From contig NZ_JALHAP010000080.1 in the NCBI RefSeq assembly GCF_025215095.1, positions 62,001 to 126,000 on the forward strand: a stretch of DNA of 64,000 bases, in the 5' to 3' direction. Shown here piece by piece: positions 27,448 through 36,067 of the stretch. The position numbers and the translations under genes are program-made. The DNA is from Dryocola boscaweniae (GTDB lineage Bacteria > Pseudomonadota > Gammaproteobacteria > Enterobacterales > Enterobacteriaceae). Below the pieces are notes generated by a model. It was not told the origin of the DNA. It saw only the letters and a list, made by a program, of their open reading frames with translations, and searched no databases. Numbering within the stretch: position 1 is the first letter of the stretch; every line of letters starts with the position of its first letter.

Positions 27448-28337
27448 GCAGTTTATTACTTGCAGGTCCGGTCAGAACCCTGGAATGCATTACGGAAAAA
27501 TTTGTCGTGGATTACGCCTGCGCTATTGATGTGGCGCGCGATCCCTGGCGTAGCCAGCAGGGCAAAGCGTTTTACCAGCGCCTGAAAGAAGAATTCGCCG
27601 GGCAAAACCGCGTGAATTTCTGGGGGCTGGATAGCGCAACGCCTGAGTGTATGGAAGCTTCCCTCACCTGGCTTGGACAACTCACCGGCACGGTGGCTAA
27701 AAGTTATCTGGCCGCATCGCTGATACATGAGCGACTCAGCCAGATGGAAACGGCTTCGGCGCGCGTGGCTTATTATTCTGCACAAGGGCGAGCCCAGTTA
27801 AATCAGATAAAAAACTTGCTGGAGCAGCGCGTGCATAAGCTCGAACAGCAACTGAGAAGTATCGATCTGTATCGTCAGGGAACGGTGCATTGCGAACAAA
27901 TTTTCGCTCGCTGGCGTGCCGGGCACTATTTTGCGTTTTCTCCTGCCGGGCGCTGTTATGTTGCGCTCACGGAACTCCTCTGGGGAGCCTTTGGTGATGC
28001 GTTGCGCCTTTGCAGCGAAGACCAGGCGGCACAACTGCTTGAGTTTGTCCGCGGTCTGTCGATAAACCGCCTTGCTGAGGACGTTAACGCTTCACCGCGC
28101 ACGCGTCATTACTATCACGAATGGCTGACCACGCCGTCCGTGCCCGATTTAATGGAGCATAAAGACGCGCTGGTTTGGCTGGGAAACAGCAGCGACAGCG
28201 ATCGTCATCCGGTGAGTTATTCCGTTACGCAAAGCTGGCAAGGCATCGCGCTGGGGATGCCGCGGATCTGCTCGGCCATGCGTCTGGGCAGCGCCATGGT
28301 GGATGAGGTACTGAGCCAGCGCAGGCTCAATATTTAA
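27444..28337 (+). CDS. yjcZ: YjcZ-family partner of CrfC
   Basis: 297 residues, the YjcZ family (E. coli about 292). Predominantly helical, with LIHERLSQMETASARVAYYS and NQIKNLLEQRVHKLEQQLR suggesting a coiled coil near 90-135. No enzymatic motif is visible. It always follows crfC in enterobacteria and overlaps it here by 4 bp, so a physical partnership is likely. Function unknown. Confidence 0.88.
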   Translation: MSSLLLAGPVRTLECITEKFVVDYACAIDVARDPWRSQQGKAFYQRLKEEFAGQNRVNFWGLDSATPECMEASLTWLGQLTGTVAKSYLAASLIHERLSQMETASARVAYYSAQGRAQLNQIKNLLEQRVHKLEQQLRSIDLYRQGTVHCEQIFARWRAGHYFAFSPAGRCYVALTELLWGAFGDALRLCSEDQAAQLLEFVRGLSINRLAEDVNASPRTRHYYHEWLTTPSVPDLMEHKDALVWLGNSSDSDRHPVSYSVTQSWQGIALGMPRICSAMRLGSAMVDEVLSQRRLNI

Positions 28338-28574
28338 TTATTCGCAGGCTATAGCGAAATAATAATTCAGGCGCTGTATTTGGCCTGGGAATATTATTTT
28401 TATCCGATCTTTTTTATTATTCGAAAGCGTGTCAGAAAATTAAATATTAAATTTCTGGCTCGCTTTCATATAAAATGTTGACGGTGATTGTAGGTAGTTA
28501 TTTGATTTATAAGGTTATTTTTATTGGGTGAACCCTGTGGCTTGCGGTTACTTATTGCGAGCCGCCTCGAAGAA

Positions 28575-28922
28575 TCAATCCCCAAGCCTTCCCTCATTTT
28601 CCAGCATCCACTCGGCCAGCGAATCCAGCGTTGGGCGCAGCGATTTTCCTAACGCCGTTATCTGATACTCCACTCTTGGCGGGACTTCCGCGAAAACCTG
28701 CCTTGTCACCAGGCCGCGCGATTCAAACTGGCGTAGCTGGCGCGTGAGCTCTTTTTGCGTGATGGGGTGCACCGCGCGCTGTAAATCGCTAAATCTCACC
28801 GGCTCATCTATCACAATCATTCTGTAAAGAATGGGGATCGCCCATTTGCCGGATATCAGATTCACAAAACTCACCATCGGGCAGGCAATGCCTGCTGGTA
28901 TTGTCGAAAAATTTTTTATCAT
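28575..28922 (-). CDS. HxlR-family transcriptional regulator
   Basis: 115 residues from the ATG at 28922 (MIKNFSTIPAGIACPMVSFV), preceded by AGGGC; the longer frame from 29033 has no resemblance. The HxlR winged helix is clear: a conserved Cys in ACPM, then LISGKWAIPILYRMI, RFSDLQRAVHPITQKELTRQLRQFE and PRVEYQITALGKSL. HxlR proteins usually control the adjacent divergent gene, here an SDR oxidoreductase, and often respond to aldehydes or oxidative stress through the conserved Cys. Confidence 0.9.
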   Translation of the reverse strand: MIKNFSTIPAGIACPMVSFVNLISGKWAIPILYRMIVIDEPVRFSDLQRAVHPITQKELTRQLRQFESRGLVTRQVFAEVPPRVEYQITALGKSLRPTLDSLAEWMLENEGRLGD

Positions 28923-28985
28923 GGCTTTGCCCTGCGATTGGCTAATGCATCCCATTTGGTTCTTTAGTATCCAGATGGTGCCTAC

Positions 28986-28998
28986 TATCCAAAGGATA
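28986..28998. promoter_or_regulatory. Palindrome between hxlR-type gene and SDR gene
   Basis: TATCCAAAGGATA is a perfect palindrome midway between the two divergent start codons. A further AGTATCC half lies about 20 bp away at 28966. It is the best candidate for the HxlR operator and overlaps plausible -10 sequence for the SDR gene (TACTAT/TATAGC). Confidence 0.5.
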
Positions 28999-29045
28999 CT
29001 ATAGCGGAAATAATGTCCTGACCAGTTAAACATGAGGTAATGACG

Positions 29046-29789
29046 ATGGGCAGACTTGAAGGCAAATACGCATTAATCACCGGCGGCACCAGCGGTATCG
29101 GCCTGGAAACGGCACGGCAGTTTATTGCGGAAGGGGCAACGGTTGCGATCACCGGCCGAAACAAGCAGGGGCTGCTGGAAGCGAAAGAGGCGCTGGGCAA
29201 CGTGCATATTATTCACAGCGAGGCCGGTGATATGGGCCAGCAGCGCGAACTGGGCAAACAGATCGCTCAACTGTGGCCCCGGCTGGACGTGCTGTATATC
29301 AATGCGGGAGATGTGACCCACCGCGCTTTACAGGACTGGGATGAAAGCGCTTACGACAGGCTGATGAATACCAATCTTAAAGGCCCGTACTTCCTGATTC
29401 AGGCTTTGCTGCCGCTATTGGCGAATCCGTCATCGGTGATTGTTTGTGGGTCGGTCAGCGCCCGCATTGGGCTGCCGCAAAGCAGCGTTTATGCCGCCAG
29501 CAAAGCGGCTATCCTCTCGCTGGCAAGAACGCTATCCGGGGAGCTGAGCGGCAGAGGCATTCGCGTAAATGGTCTGAGTCCCGGCCCTACCGAAACGCCT
29601 GCGCTGGGTAAATTAGGCAATGGCGTAGCCGAAGATGCGCTGCGTGACGACATCCGCGCGCTGGTGCCGATTGGTCGTCTGGGCACCGTACTTGAACTCG
29701 CGAAAGGCGCCGTATTCCTCGCTTCTGACGAGTCCGCTTTTATGGTGGGCAGTGACTTACTGATGGACGGCGGCGTGGGTAATTTATAA
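29046..29789 (+). CDS. Short-chain dehydrogenase/reductase
   Basis: 247 residues with the classical SDR layout: TGGTSGIGLETA (nucleotide-binding), DVLYINAGD (NAG motif), the catalytic Ser in CGSVSARIG and YAASKAA (Tyr-x-x-x-Lys). The C-terminal pattern FLASDESAFMVGSDLLMDGG is family-typical. The ATG at 29046 has AGGTA seven bases upstream; another ATG two codons earlier is equally in frame. The substrate is unknown. It is divergent from, and probably controlled by, the HxlR regulator. Confidence 0.9.
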   Translation: MGRLEGKYALITGGTSGIGLETARQFIAEGATVAITGRNKQGLLEAKEALGNVHIIHSEAGDMGQQRELGKQIAQLWPRLDVLYINAGDVTHRALQDWDESAYDRLMNTNLKGPYFLIQALLPLLANPSSVIVCGSVSARIGLPQSSVYAASKAAILSLARTLSGELSGRGIRVNGLSPGPTETPALGKLGNGVAEDALRDDIRALVPIGRLGTVLELAKGAVFLASDESAFMVGSDLLMDGGVGNL

Positions 29790-29801
29790 TTTTTTGTAAC
29801 C

Positions 29802-29827
29802 AGGCGAGGGAACGCCTTTATTTTCAT
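29802..29827 (+). terminator. Terminator after SDR gene
   Basis: AGGCG-AGGGAA-CGCCT followed by TTATTTTCATT, 13 bp after the stop codon. A second hairpin (AACAGCA/TGCTGTT) follows at 29834-29853. Confidence 0.65.
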
Positions 29828-30013
29828 TATTGTAACAGCACTATCCTGCTGTTAATTATCGATAAAAAATTTATATATCAGTAACTCCCCAAAAAGTACC
29901 AGTCTTTAAAATCAATTCTGTGTTGCCCCTCACTTGCCGCTTTTTCCCACACTCCGCAGAATATATTTTGCCGCGTGCTGCGGGCCCTCACGCTTATTTT
30001 GCAAGGAGTTAAG

Positions 30014-30328
30014 ATGAAGAAGATCTTTTTATGCTGTGCTGCCGGCATGTCTACCAGCATGTTAGTGGAGAGAATGAAGCAGTCCGCCGCCAGTCGTAAT
30101 ATTGAGGTGGAAATTACCGCCGTGCCGGTGTCCGATTTTGACCAGATTGTCAGCGATGCCGACGTGATTTTGCTTGGTCCGCAGGTAAAGTTCCAGCTAC
30201 AGAGTTTAGCCAGCGCCGCCGCTCCGCACGGGGTGCCCGTTGCCGCCATCGATATGATGCATTACGGCTCGATGCAGGGCGATAAGGTGCTGGATCACGC
30301 CTTGTCTTTGCTTCCTGACGCACAATAA
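30014..30328 (+). CDS. PTS system, lactose/cellobiose-type EIIB
   Basis: 104 residues from the ATG at 30014, with AAGGAGTTAAG just upstream. The phosphocysteine is Cys8 in FLCCAAGMSTSMLV, the invariant Cys-x-Ala-Gly loop of cellobiose/chitobiose EIIB. It is the first gene of an operon with a 6-phospho-beta-glucosidase and an EIIC. No EIIA of this class is encoded nearby, so the phosphate must come from an EIIA encoded elsewhere, for example a ChbA/CelC-type protein. Confidence 0.93.
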   Translation: MKKIFLCCAAGMSTSMLVERMKQSAASRNIEVEITAVPVSDFDQIVSDADVILLGPQVKFQLQSLASAAAPHGVPVAAIDMMHYGSMQGDKVLDHALSLLPDAQ

Positions 30329-30337
30329 GGACAGGCT

Positions 30338-31741
30338 ATGAACGACCGCTTTCCTGATAATTTCTGGTGGGGCACGGCAACCAGCGCAACGCAATCCGAA
30401 GGGCATACGCCCGGCGACGGCAAAGGAGAAAATATCTGGGATTATGCCTCGCGCCATTTTAATCAGCGCTTTTTTAACGGCGTAACCTCGAATAAGACTT
30501 CAACCTTTTATCAGCATTATCGGGAGGATATTCAGCTTGCCAAAAATATTGGCCTGAATTCTTTTCGCACCTCAATTTCCTGGTCGCGGCTTATCCCTGA
30601 TGGCGATGGGGAAATAAATCCGCTGGCGGTCGATTTTTATAACGCGGTAATCGACGAGCTTCACGCCCAGGGCATTGAGCCGTTTATCAACCTGTATCAT
30701 TTTGATATGCCGATGGCCCTCCAGGAAAAGGGCGGCTTTGAAAACCGTGAAGTGGTCGAGGCTTTCGCCCGCTATGCGCGTATTTGCTATGAGCTTTTTG
30801 GCGACCGCGTGCGCTATTGGTTCACCTTTAACGAGCCTTTAATTCCTGCGGAAGCGGGTTATTTGCATCCACGCCATTATCCATACGTCACGGATTTCCG
30901 CCGGGCCGCGCAGGTACTGCATCATATCGTGCTTGCACACTGCAAAGCCGTTGCCGAGTGGCGCGATATGAATATTGAAGGGCGGATTGGCATCATTATG
31001 GATGTTATTCCTGTTTATCCACGCAGCGATATGCCGGAGGACCTGCGCGCGGCGGAAATGGCGGACCTGTTTTATACTCGCAGCATTAACGAGCCTGTTT
31101 TACTGGGGCGCTACCCGGACGAGCTAATCGCCATCTTAAAAGAACATGACCAGTTGCCACGTATTATGCCCGGCGACTGCGAGCTTATTGCGAAGACGAA
31201 AATTGATCTGCTGGGCATCAATTATTACCGCCCGCGTCGTGTTAAAGCGCGTGAAACTTTGCTTGAAGAACCACATGGTTTTGTGCCCGAGCGCTTTTTT
31301 GAGGAATACATCATGCCGGGACGCAGAATGAATACCTCCCGCGGCATTGAAATCTATCCGGCGGCGCTTTATGACATTGCGATGGTCGTAAAGGAACGTT
31401 ACGGCAATATTCCCTGGTTCGTCTCGGAAAACGGCATTGGTATTCAGGGCGAAGAGCAGTTTATGGTTAACGGCCAGGTGCAGGACGACTACCGGATTGA
31501 GTTTTTAAAAGAGCATCTGCGCTATTTGCATCAGGCCATTGCCGACGGCAGCAACTGTCTGGGCTATCACATGTGGACGTTTATCGACTGCTGGTCCTGG
31601 CAAAACGCTTATAAAAATCGCTACGGTTTTTATCACCTGGATTTAGAGACCCAGCAGCGCTCGCTTAAAAAATCGGGGCAATGGTTCCGCTCGGTAATAG
31701 AAAATAACGGCTTCGAGGGGGCAGGGGATGTCGTACTTTGA
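30338..31741 (+). CDS. 6-phospho-beta-glucosidase (GH1)
   Basis: 467 residues, glycoside hydrolase family 1. The acid/base Glu166 lies in FTFNEPLIPAEAGY and the nucleophile Glu364 in FVSENGIG. The N-terminal FPDNFWWGTATSATQSEG is the GH1 signature. It cleaves the phosphorylated beta-glucoside delivered by the flanking PTS components to glucose 6-phosphate and the aglycone or sugar. The stop overlaps the EIIC start by 14 bp. It is related to BglA/AscB-type enzymes, and I do not assign a specific symbol. Confidence 0.93.
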   Translation: MNDRFPDNFWWGTATSATQSEGHTPGDGKGENIWDYASRHFNQRFFNGVTSNKTSTFYQHYREDIQLAKNIGLNSFRTSISWSRLIPDGDGEINPLAVDFYNAVIDELHAQGIEPFINLYHFDMPMALQEKGGFENREVVEAFARYARICYELFGDRVRYWFTFNEPLIPAEAGYLHPRHYPYVTDFRRAAQVLHHIVLAHCKAVAEWRDMNIEGRIGIIMDVIPVYPRSDMPEDLRAAEMADLFYTRSINEPVLLGRYPDELIAILKEHDQLPRIMPGDCELIAKTKIDLLGINYYRPRRVKARETLLEEPHGFVPERFFEEYIMPGRRMNTSRGIEIYPAALYDIAMVVKERYGNIPWFVSENGIGIQGEEQFMVNGQVQDDYRIEFLKEHLRYLHQAIADGSNCLGYHMWTFIDCWSWQNAYKNRYGFYHLDLETQQRSLKKSGQWFRSVIENNGFEGAGDVVL

Positions 31742-33050
31742 AAGGCTGGCCGAAAAAATGCTGCCGGTGGCAAACGCCATTGGCAACCAGCGCCATATGC
31801 AGGCGATCCGCAACGGGTTGATTTCTATTTTACCGCTGACCATCGTCGGGTCGTTTTTCGTTATTTTGCTGAATATTCCCATTAAAGGTTATATGGACTT
31901 TATCGCGCCCTGGCGCGATATGCTGGATGTGCCTTTTCGGTTTACCGTCGGGCTGATGTCGCTTTACGCCGCTTTCACAATAGGGTCGTTCCTCGGTAAA
32001 AGTTACAAGCTTAATGATATTACCAGCGGGCTATTAGCCATGCTGGCAACGCTCTTGATGATTGTGCCGGTGAATATTAAAGAAGGCGTTACCGTGGCTG
32101 GTGAGGCGGTCGCCGGGCGTTATATTCCCATTACGTCGTTAAGCTCCCAGGGATTATTTGGGGCAATTATTTCCTCGCTGATTGCCATTGAGATTTACCG
32201 GTTCATCAAAGTCCGCAACATCGAAATTAAGATGCCTGCGGGCGTGCCGCCGGTGGTAGCGAGTTCGTTTTCAGCGCTCTTTCCGACGCTTGCGGTGGTG
32301 TTGATCTTCTGGATCCCGCGTCACTTTCTGAATATCGATATTAACGCCATCATCAGCTTTATCATTATGCCGCTCAAAGGATTTATGACCGGCACCAATC
32401 TGTTTGGCGGCATCGTCACGCAGTTCTTTATCGATCTGTTCTGGGTGTTTGGGATCCACGGACACGCGGTGATGGGGCCGCTGATCCGCCCGCTGTGGGA
32501 TCAGGCGATTGTGCAGAATATGGAGCTGTTCCAGGCGGGCACCAGCGCTTACGAACTGCCGAATATCTTCACCGAGCAGTTTTTCCAGTGGTATGCGCAG
32601 ATGGGCGGCACCGGCTCCACGCTTGCGTTAGTGGTGCTGTTTATCCGCTCTAAAGTTATTTATTTGAAATCGCTGGGCAAGCTGTCGTTTATTCCGGGGC
32701 TGTTTAATATCAACGAGCCGATGATTTTCGGCGCGCCAATAGTAATGAACCCAATTCTGGCCGTGCCGTTTATTCTTGCGCCGATGGTGAATACCGTGGT
32801 GGTGTATCTCTTTACCATCAGCGGGCTTATTCCGCGCATGATGGTGAAACCGCCGTTCACCATCCCGGCTCCGTTAGGAGCGCTTATCACCACCAACTGG
32901 AACCTGATTGCCTGCGGGCTGGTATTTATCTGCTTCTTCATTTCGCTGGCGATCTACTACCCGTTCTTTAAGGTGTACGAGAAGAAGATGCTGGAAACCG
33001 AGCAGCAGCAGCGCGAAGAAGAGCAGGCGAAGCAACTGGCGGATGCATGA
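31728..33050 (+). CDS. PTS system, lactose/cellobiose-type EIIC
   Basis: 440 residues with about ten membrane segments. The conserved FNINEPMIFGAPIVMNP region near residue 325 is the EIIC sugar/phosphoryl site of CelB/ChbC-type permeases. The tail KKMLETEQQQREEEQAKQLAD is a charged cytoplasmic helix. The start lies inside the glucosidase gene, preceded by GGGGCAGGG. With the EIIB (30014) it imports and phosphorylates a beta-glucoside such as cellobiose. Confidence 0.93.
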   Translation: MSYFERLAEKMLPVANAIGNQRHMQAIRNGLISILPLTIVGSFFVILLNIPIKGYMDFIAPWRDMLDVPFRFTVGLMSLYAAFTIGSFLGKSYKLNDITSGLLAMLATLLMIVPVNIKEGVTVAGEAVAGRYIPITSLSSQGLFGAIISSLIAIEIYRFIKVRNIEIKMPAGVPPVVASSFSALFPTLAVVLIFWIPRHFLNIDINAIISFIIMPLKGFMTGTNLFGGIVTQFFIDLFWVFGIHGHAVMGPLIRPLWDQAIVQNMELFQAGTSAYELPNIFTEQFFQWYAQMGGTGSTLALVVLFIRSKVIYLKSLGKLSFIPGLFNINEPMIFGAPIVMNPILAVPFILAPMVNTVVVYLFTISGLIPRMMVKPPFTIPAPLGALITTNWNLIACGLVFICFFISLAIYYPFFKVYEKKMLETEQQQREEEQAKQLADA

Positions 33051-33056
33051 ATATTA

Positions 33057-33123
33057 TGTCGGGTGGCGCTGCGCTTACCCGACCTACGTTTTGTAGGGTG
33101 GATAAGCGTAAGCGCCATCCACC
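33057..33123. repeat. REP pair between convergent EIIC and PLP-enzyme genes
   Basis: TGTCGGGTGGCGCTGCGCTT followed by GTAGGGTGGATAAGCGTAAG, 6 bp after the EIIC stop. It occupies the convergent gap. Confidence 0.85.
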
Positions 33124-33147
33124 TGTTGACCACCCACGGCTCTTACA

Positions 33148-34368
33148 TCAGAAAGCCGTCTCTAACGTTTCCAGCACGTTATATTCCTCGTCCACCAACA
33201 GCAGCGCCTTCCACTTGTCGAATGTCAGGCATGGGTGGGAGGTGCTGAACACCAGAATATCGCCGACCTGCACTTCCGCGCCCGGCTTGAGTTTCAGCAT
33301 CGCGTGCTGGTCCATAATGCCCGTGGTTTCGATGGTTTCTGCCGGTTGCTTCAGTAATTTCCCCTGGCGGTAATGCGCGACGGGCTGCGGTAATCCCGCA
33401 TCAAAGGCGCTGTCGCGTTTGCCGAAGTTCACAATCGCACGGTCGTTTTCCGGCACCGACTGCACCATAGCGACCAGCTCCAGCGCGGAGACCAAATCCC
33501 CGCCCAAATCGCAGGCAACTTTGTCGCGGGCCATCAGCTCATCCTGTGCTTCCTGATAGATCCCTTTATCGTGAGTGATGTAACAACCCGGGCGGATTAC
33601 CACGCGGCAGTTTGCCGGTTTGTTTGCTTCCAGCCAGATGTTGCACACCACGTCATACCACACCGATCCCGCGCCGGTGAGAATAAACTCGCCTTCAACG
33701 TAACGCTCAAGCTGGCAGGCGAGAGCCGCCGCATCACGCAGCAGCGCTTCGACTTCTGGCTGCGGATTTTCACCATGCAGCACGCCTTCATAGAGTTCCA
33801 GGCCGCGTAAACGCAGGCCCGGTAAGCCCGAAATCTCTTCTGCCAGCGCAAGAGCCTGCTCCGCAGTACGGCAACCGCAGCGACCGCCCGGCACGCCCAG
33901 CTCGATCAGGATATCAAGCCGTTGGTTTTGTGCGCTAAAGAAAGCGGAGAGGGTTTTAGCGTTGGCGACGCTGTCCACGCAGCAAAGATAATCTACGTCC
34001 TGATATTCATTTTTTAGCTTTGCAACCAGTTGCATATTCGCTTTGCCGACGAGCTGATTAACCATCAACACCCGCTTCACGCCGCTCACCATGGCAATGC
34101 TTGCTTGCCAGGCGCTGCCGACGCCGACGGCCCATGCTCCGGCCTGCTGTTGCTGCTGGAAAATCCACGGCGTCATGGTTGTTTTCCCGTGCGGCGCAAG
34201 GGAAACGCCGCGCGCGTCCGCATAGCGCTGCATCCACTGAATATTGTTCTCAAGCGCCGCTTTTTTGATAACGGCCGCTGGCAGGCAAACGTCCTCATTG
34301 AGGATATTTGCAGCGGTGCTCATAAGGGCGGACTTGTGCGGGACGAGGTTACTTTCTTGGTATTTCAT
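33148..34368 (-). CDS. PLP-dependent D-serine dehydratase/D-threonine aldolase-like enzyme (candidate amino-sugar acid deaminase)
   Basis: 406 residues, fold type III PLP enzyme (alanine racemase N-terminal domain plus the D-serine dehydratase-like C-terminal domain). The PLP lysine is Lys62 in LAPHGKTTMTPW. Near the C-terminus the metal motif is SHPC (His378, Cys380). An HxC pair binds zinc in eukaryotic-type D-serine dehydratases, whereas D-threonine aldolases carry HxD, so dehydratase/deaminase chemistry is favoured. It is divergent from a D-aminoacylase-like gene in a cluster ending with 2-keto-3-deoxygalactonate kinase and aldolase, which fits deamination of a 2-amino-2-deoxyaldonate to a 2-keto-3-deoxy acid. 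The family assignment is firm and the substrate is inference. Confidence 0.85.
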   Translation of the reverse strand: MKYQESNLVPHKSALMSTAANILNEDVCLPAAVIKKAALENNIQWMQRYADARGVSLAPHGKTTMTPWIFQQQQQAGAWAVGVGSAWQASIAMVSGVKRVLMVNQLVGKANMQLVAKLKNEYQDVDYLCCVDSVANAKTLSAFFSAQNQRLDILIELGVPGGRCGCRTAEQALALAEEISGLPGLRLRGLELYEGVLHGENPQPEVEALLRDAAALACQLERYVEGEFILTGAGSVWYDVVCNIWLEANKPANCRVVIRPGCYITHDKGIYQEAQDELMARDKVACDLGGDLVSALELVAMVQSVPENDRAIVNFGKRDSAFDAGLPQPVAHYRQGKLLKQPAETIETTGIMDQHAMLKLKPGAEVQVGDILVFSTSHPCLTFDKWKALLLVDEEYNVLETLETAF

Positions 34369-34570
34369 AACATTATTCCCTTGTGGTTATCTGTTCTTTC
34401 AGATTGGGTATCGTCTTTAACTACATGAAAATAAATAATATATGTTTTAAACTTTATTCCTAATGAATAAAAGTATCAGAAAATCCTATGCATTTTGCGT
34501 AGTCTTCCACTGTTTTTCTCGCTTGTAAATGGTTAACTTTAGCCCAGAACACCACGGGGGTTAGGAACAT
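34369..34570. other. Divergent regulatory region of the amino-acid/sugar-acid cluster
   Basis: 202 bp, AT-rich, between the divergent PLP enzyme and deacylase genes. It contains TTATTC-CTAAT-GAATAA (34454-34470), a 6-bp inverted repeat that could be an operator for the RpiR regulator at the far end of the cluster. Confidence 0.4.
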
Positions 34571-36001
34571 ATGAAGTTCGACTATCTGTTCAGGAATGTT
34601 ACGGTCATTGACGGCAGCGGCGGAGCGGAATACCGCGCCGATGTCGCCATTCAGGGCGATCACATCGCTGAGATTTCGCCTGCTATTAGCGGTGAAGCGC
34701 TGCAGGAAATCGACGGCGCCGGCCGCGTGCTGGCCCCGGGATTTATCGATGTCCATACCCACGACGATATCAACGTGATCCGCATGCCGGAGTATCTGCC
34801 GAAAATCAGCCAGGGGATAACGACCGTTATCGTTGGCAACTGCGGCATCAGCGCGGCAACCGCGACCATGAAGGGCAGTGTGCCGGACCCGATGAATTTA
34901 CTCGGCGACGTTGAGCATTTTGTCTACCCAACGGTTGCGGCCTATGCCGAAGCGGTTGAAGAGGCAAGGCCGGCCATTAATGTCGGCACGCTTATCGGCC
35001 ACACCGCGTTGCGTAACAACCATATGGACGACCTGTTCCGCACCGCCACGGAAGAGGAAATCAGCGGTATGCGCAAACAGCTCCGGCAGGCTTTAGAGCA
35101 GGGCGCGCTTGGGTTGAGCACCGGTCTGGCCTACGCCTCGGCTTTCCAGTCTTCTACGGAAGAGGTGATGGCGCTGGCGGAAGAATTAGCGGCGCAGAAG
35201 GGGATTTACACGACTCATCTGCGTTCGGAATTTGAGCCGATTCTGGAGGCGCTCGACGAAGCGTTTCGTATTGGCCGCCATGGCAAGGTGCCGGTTGTTG
35301 TTTCGCACCACAAATGCGCCGGAGCGAAGAACTGGGGCCGCACCGTAGAAACGCTGAAGCTGTTCGACAACGTTCGCCAACAGCAGGACGTGTCCTGCGA
35401 CTGCTACCCGTATTCCGCAAGCTCCTCTACGCTGGATATAAAGCAAATTACCGACGAGTTCGACATCATCATCACCTGGTCGGAACCGCACCCGGAAGTC
35501 GCCGGGCAGTCTTTAAAACAGATTGCGCAAAGCTGGTCGATGACGCTTGTGGAAGCAGGAAAATTACTGATGCCCGCAGGCGCTATCTACTACAACATGG
35601 ACGAGCAGGACGTGCGCCGGGTATTGAGCTATCCGGTGACCATGGTTGGCTCGGACGGTTTGCCGAACGACCCGATGCCGCATCCACGCTTATGGGGCGC
35701 ATTCCCTCGCGTGCTCGGACACTATAGCCGTGACGAGAAGCTGTTCCCGCTCACCGTGGCGGTCCATAAAATGACGGGCATGTCGGCGGCACGGTTCCAG
35801 CTCCCAAAACGCGGGCTGGTGAAATGCGGCTACTATGCCGATCTGGTAATGTTCGACCCGGAAACCGTGCGCGACGTGGCAAGCTTTAGCGATCCCCAGC
35901 AGCCTGCTGCGGGGATTGAAGCAGTCATGGTCAACGGTGTAATGAGCTATGACCGTGATAAACAAGTTATCGGGCGTGCCGGCCGTTTCTTGCGCCGGTA
36001 G
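34571..36001 (+). CDS. N-acyl-D-amino-acid deacylase family amidohydrolase
   Basis: 476 residues, amidohydrolase superfamily. The metal-binding HTHDD (His62, His64) is in APGFIDVHTHDDINV, and Cys91 in IVGNCGIS is the metal-bridging Cys of D-aminoacylases. TTHLRSE and VVSHHKCAG supply the later His ligands. The C-terminus KRGLVKCGYYADLVMFDPE is also typical. D-aminoacylases remove the acyl group from N-acyl-D-amino acids, and relatives deacetylate N-acetyl amino-sugar acids. Being followed by RidA, a symporter and sugar-acid kinase/aldolase genes argues for the latter here. The stop is followed by a REP pair, then ridA. Confidence 0.88.
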   Translation: MKFDYLFRNVTVIDGSGGAEYRADVAIQGDHIAEISPAISGEALQEIDGAGRVLAPGFIDVHTHDDINVIRMPEYLPKISQGITTVIVGNCGISAATATMKGSVPDPMNLLGDVEHFVYPTVAAYAEAVEEARPAINVGTLIGHTALRNNHMDDLFRTATEEEISGMRKQLRQALEQGALGLSTGLAYASAFQSSTEEVMALAEELAAQKGIYTTHLRSEFEPILEALDEAFRIGRHGKVPVVVSHHKCAGAKNWGRTVETLKLFDNVRQQQDVSCDCYPYSASSSTLDIKQITDEFDIIITWSEPHPEVAGQSLKQIAQSWSMTLVEAGKLLMPAGAIYYNMDEQDVRRVLSYPVTMVGSDGLPNDPMPHPRLWGAFPRVLGHYSRDEKLFPLTVAVHKMTGMSAARFQLPKRGLVKCGYYADLVMFDPETVRDVASFSDPQQPAAGIEAVMVNGVMSYDRDKQVIGRAGRFLRR

Positions 36002-36003
36002 CA

Positions 36004-36053
36004 TTTTGTCGGATGAGAACGTCAGGGTGGATAAGCAAAGCGCCATCCACCAC
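36004..36053. repeat. REP element between deacylase and ridA-like gene
   Basis: TGTCGGATGAGAAC (shortened unit) followed by GGGTGGATAAGCAAAGCGCC, inside the operon and ending about 15 bp before the ridA-like start. Confidence 0.75.
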
Positions 36054-36067
36054 AAAAAGGAGCAACA

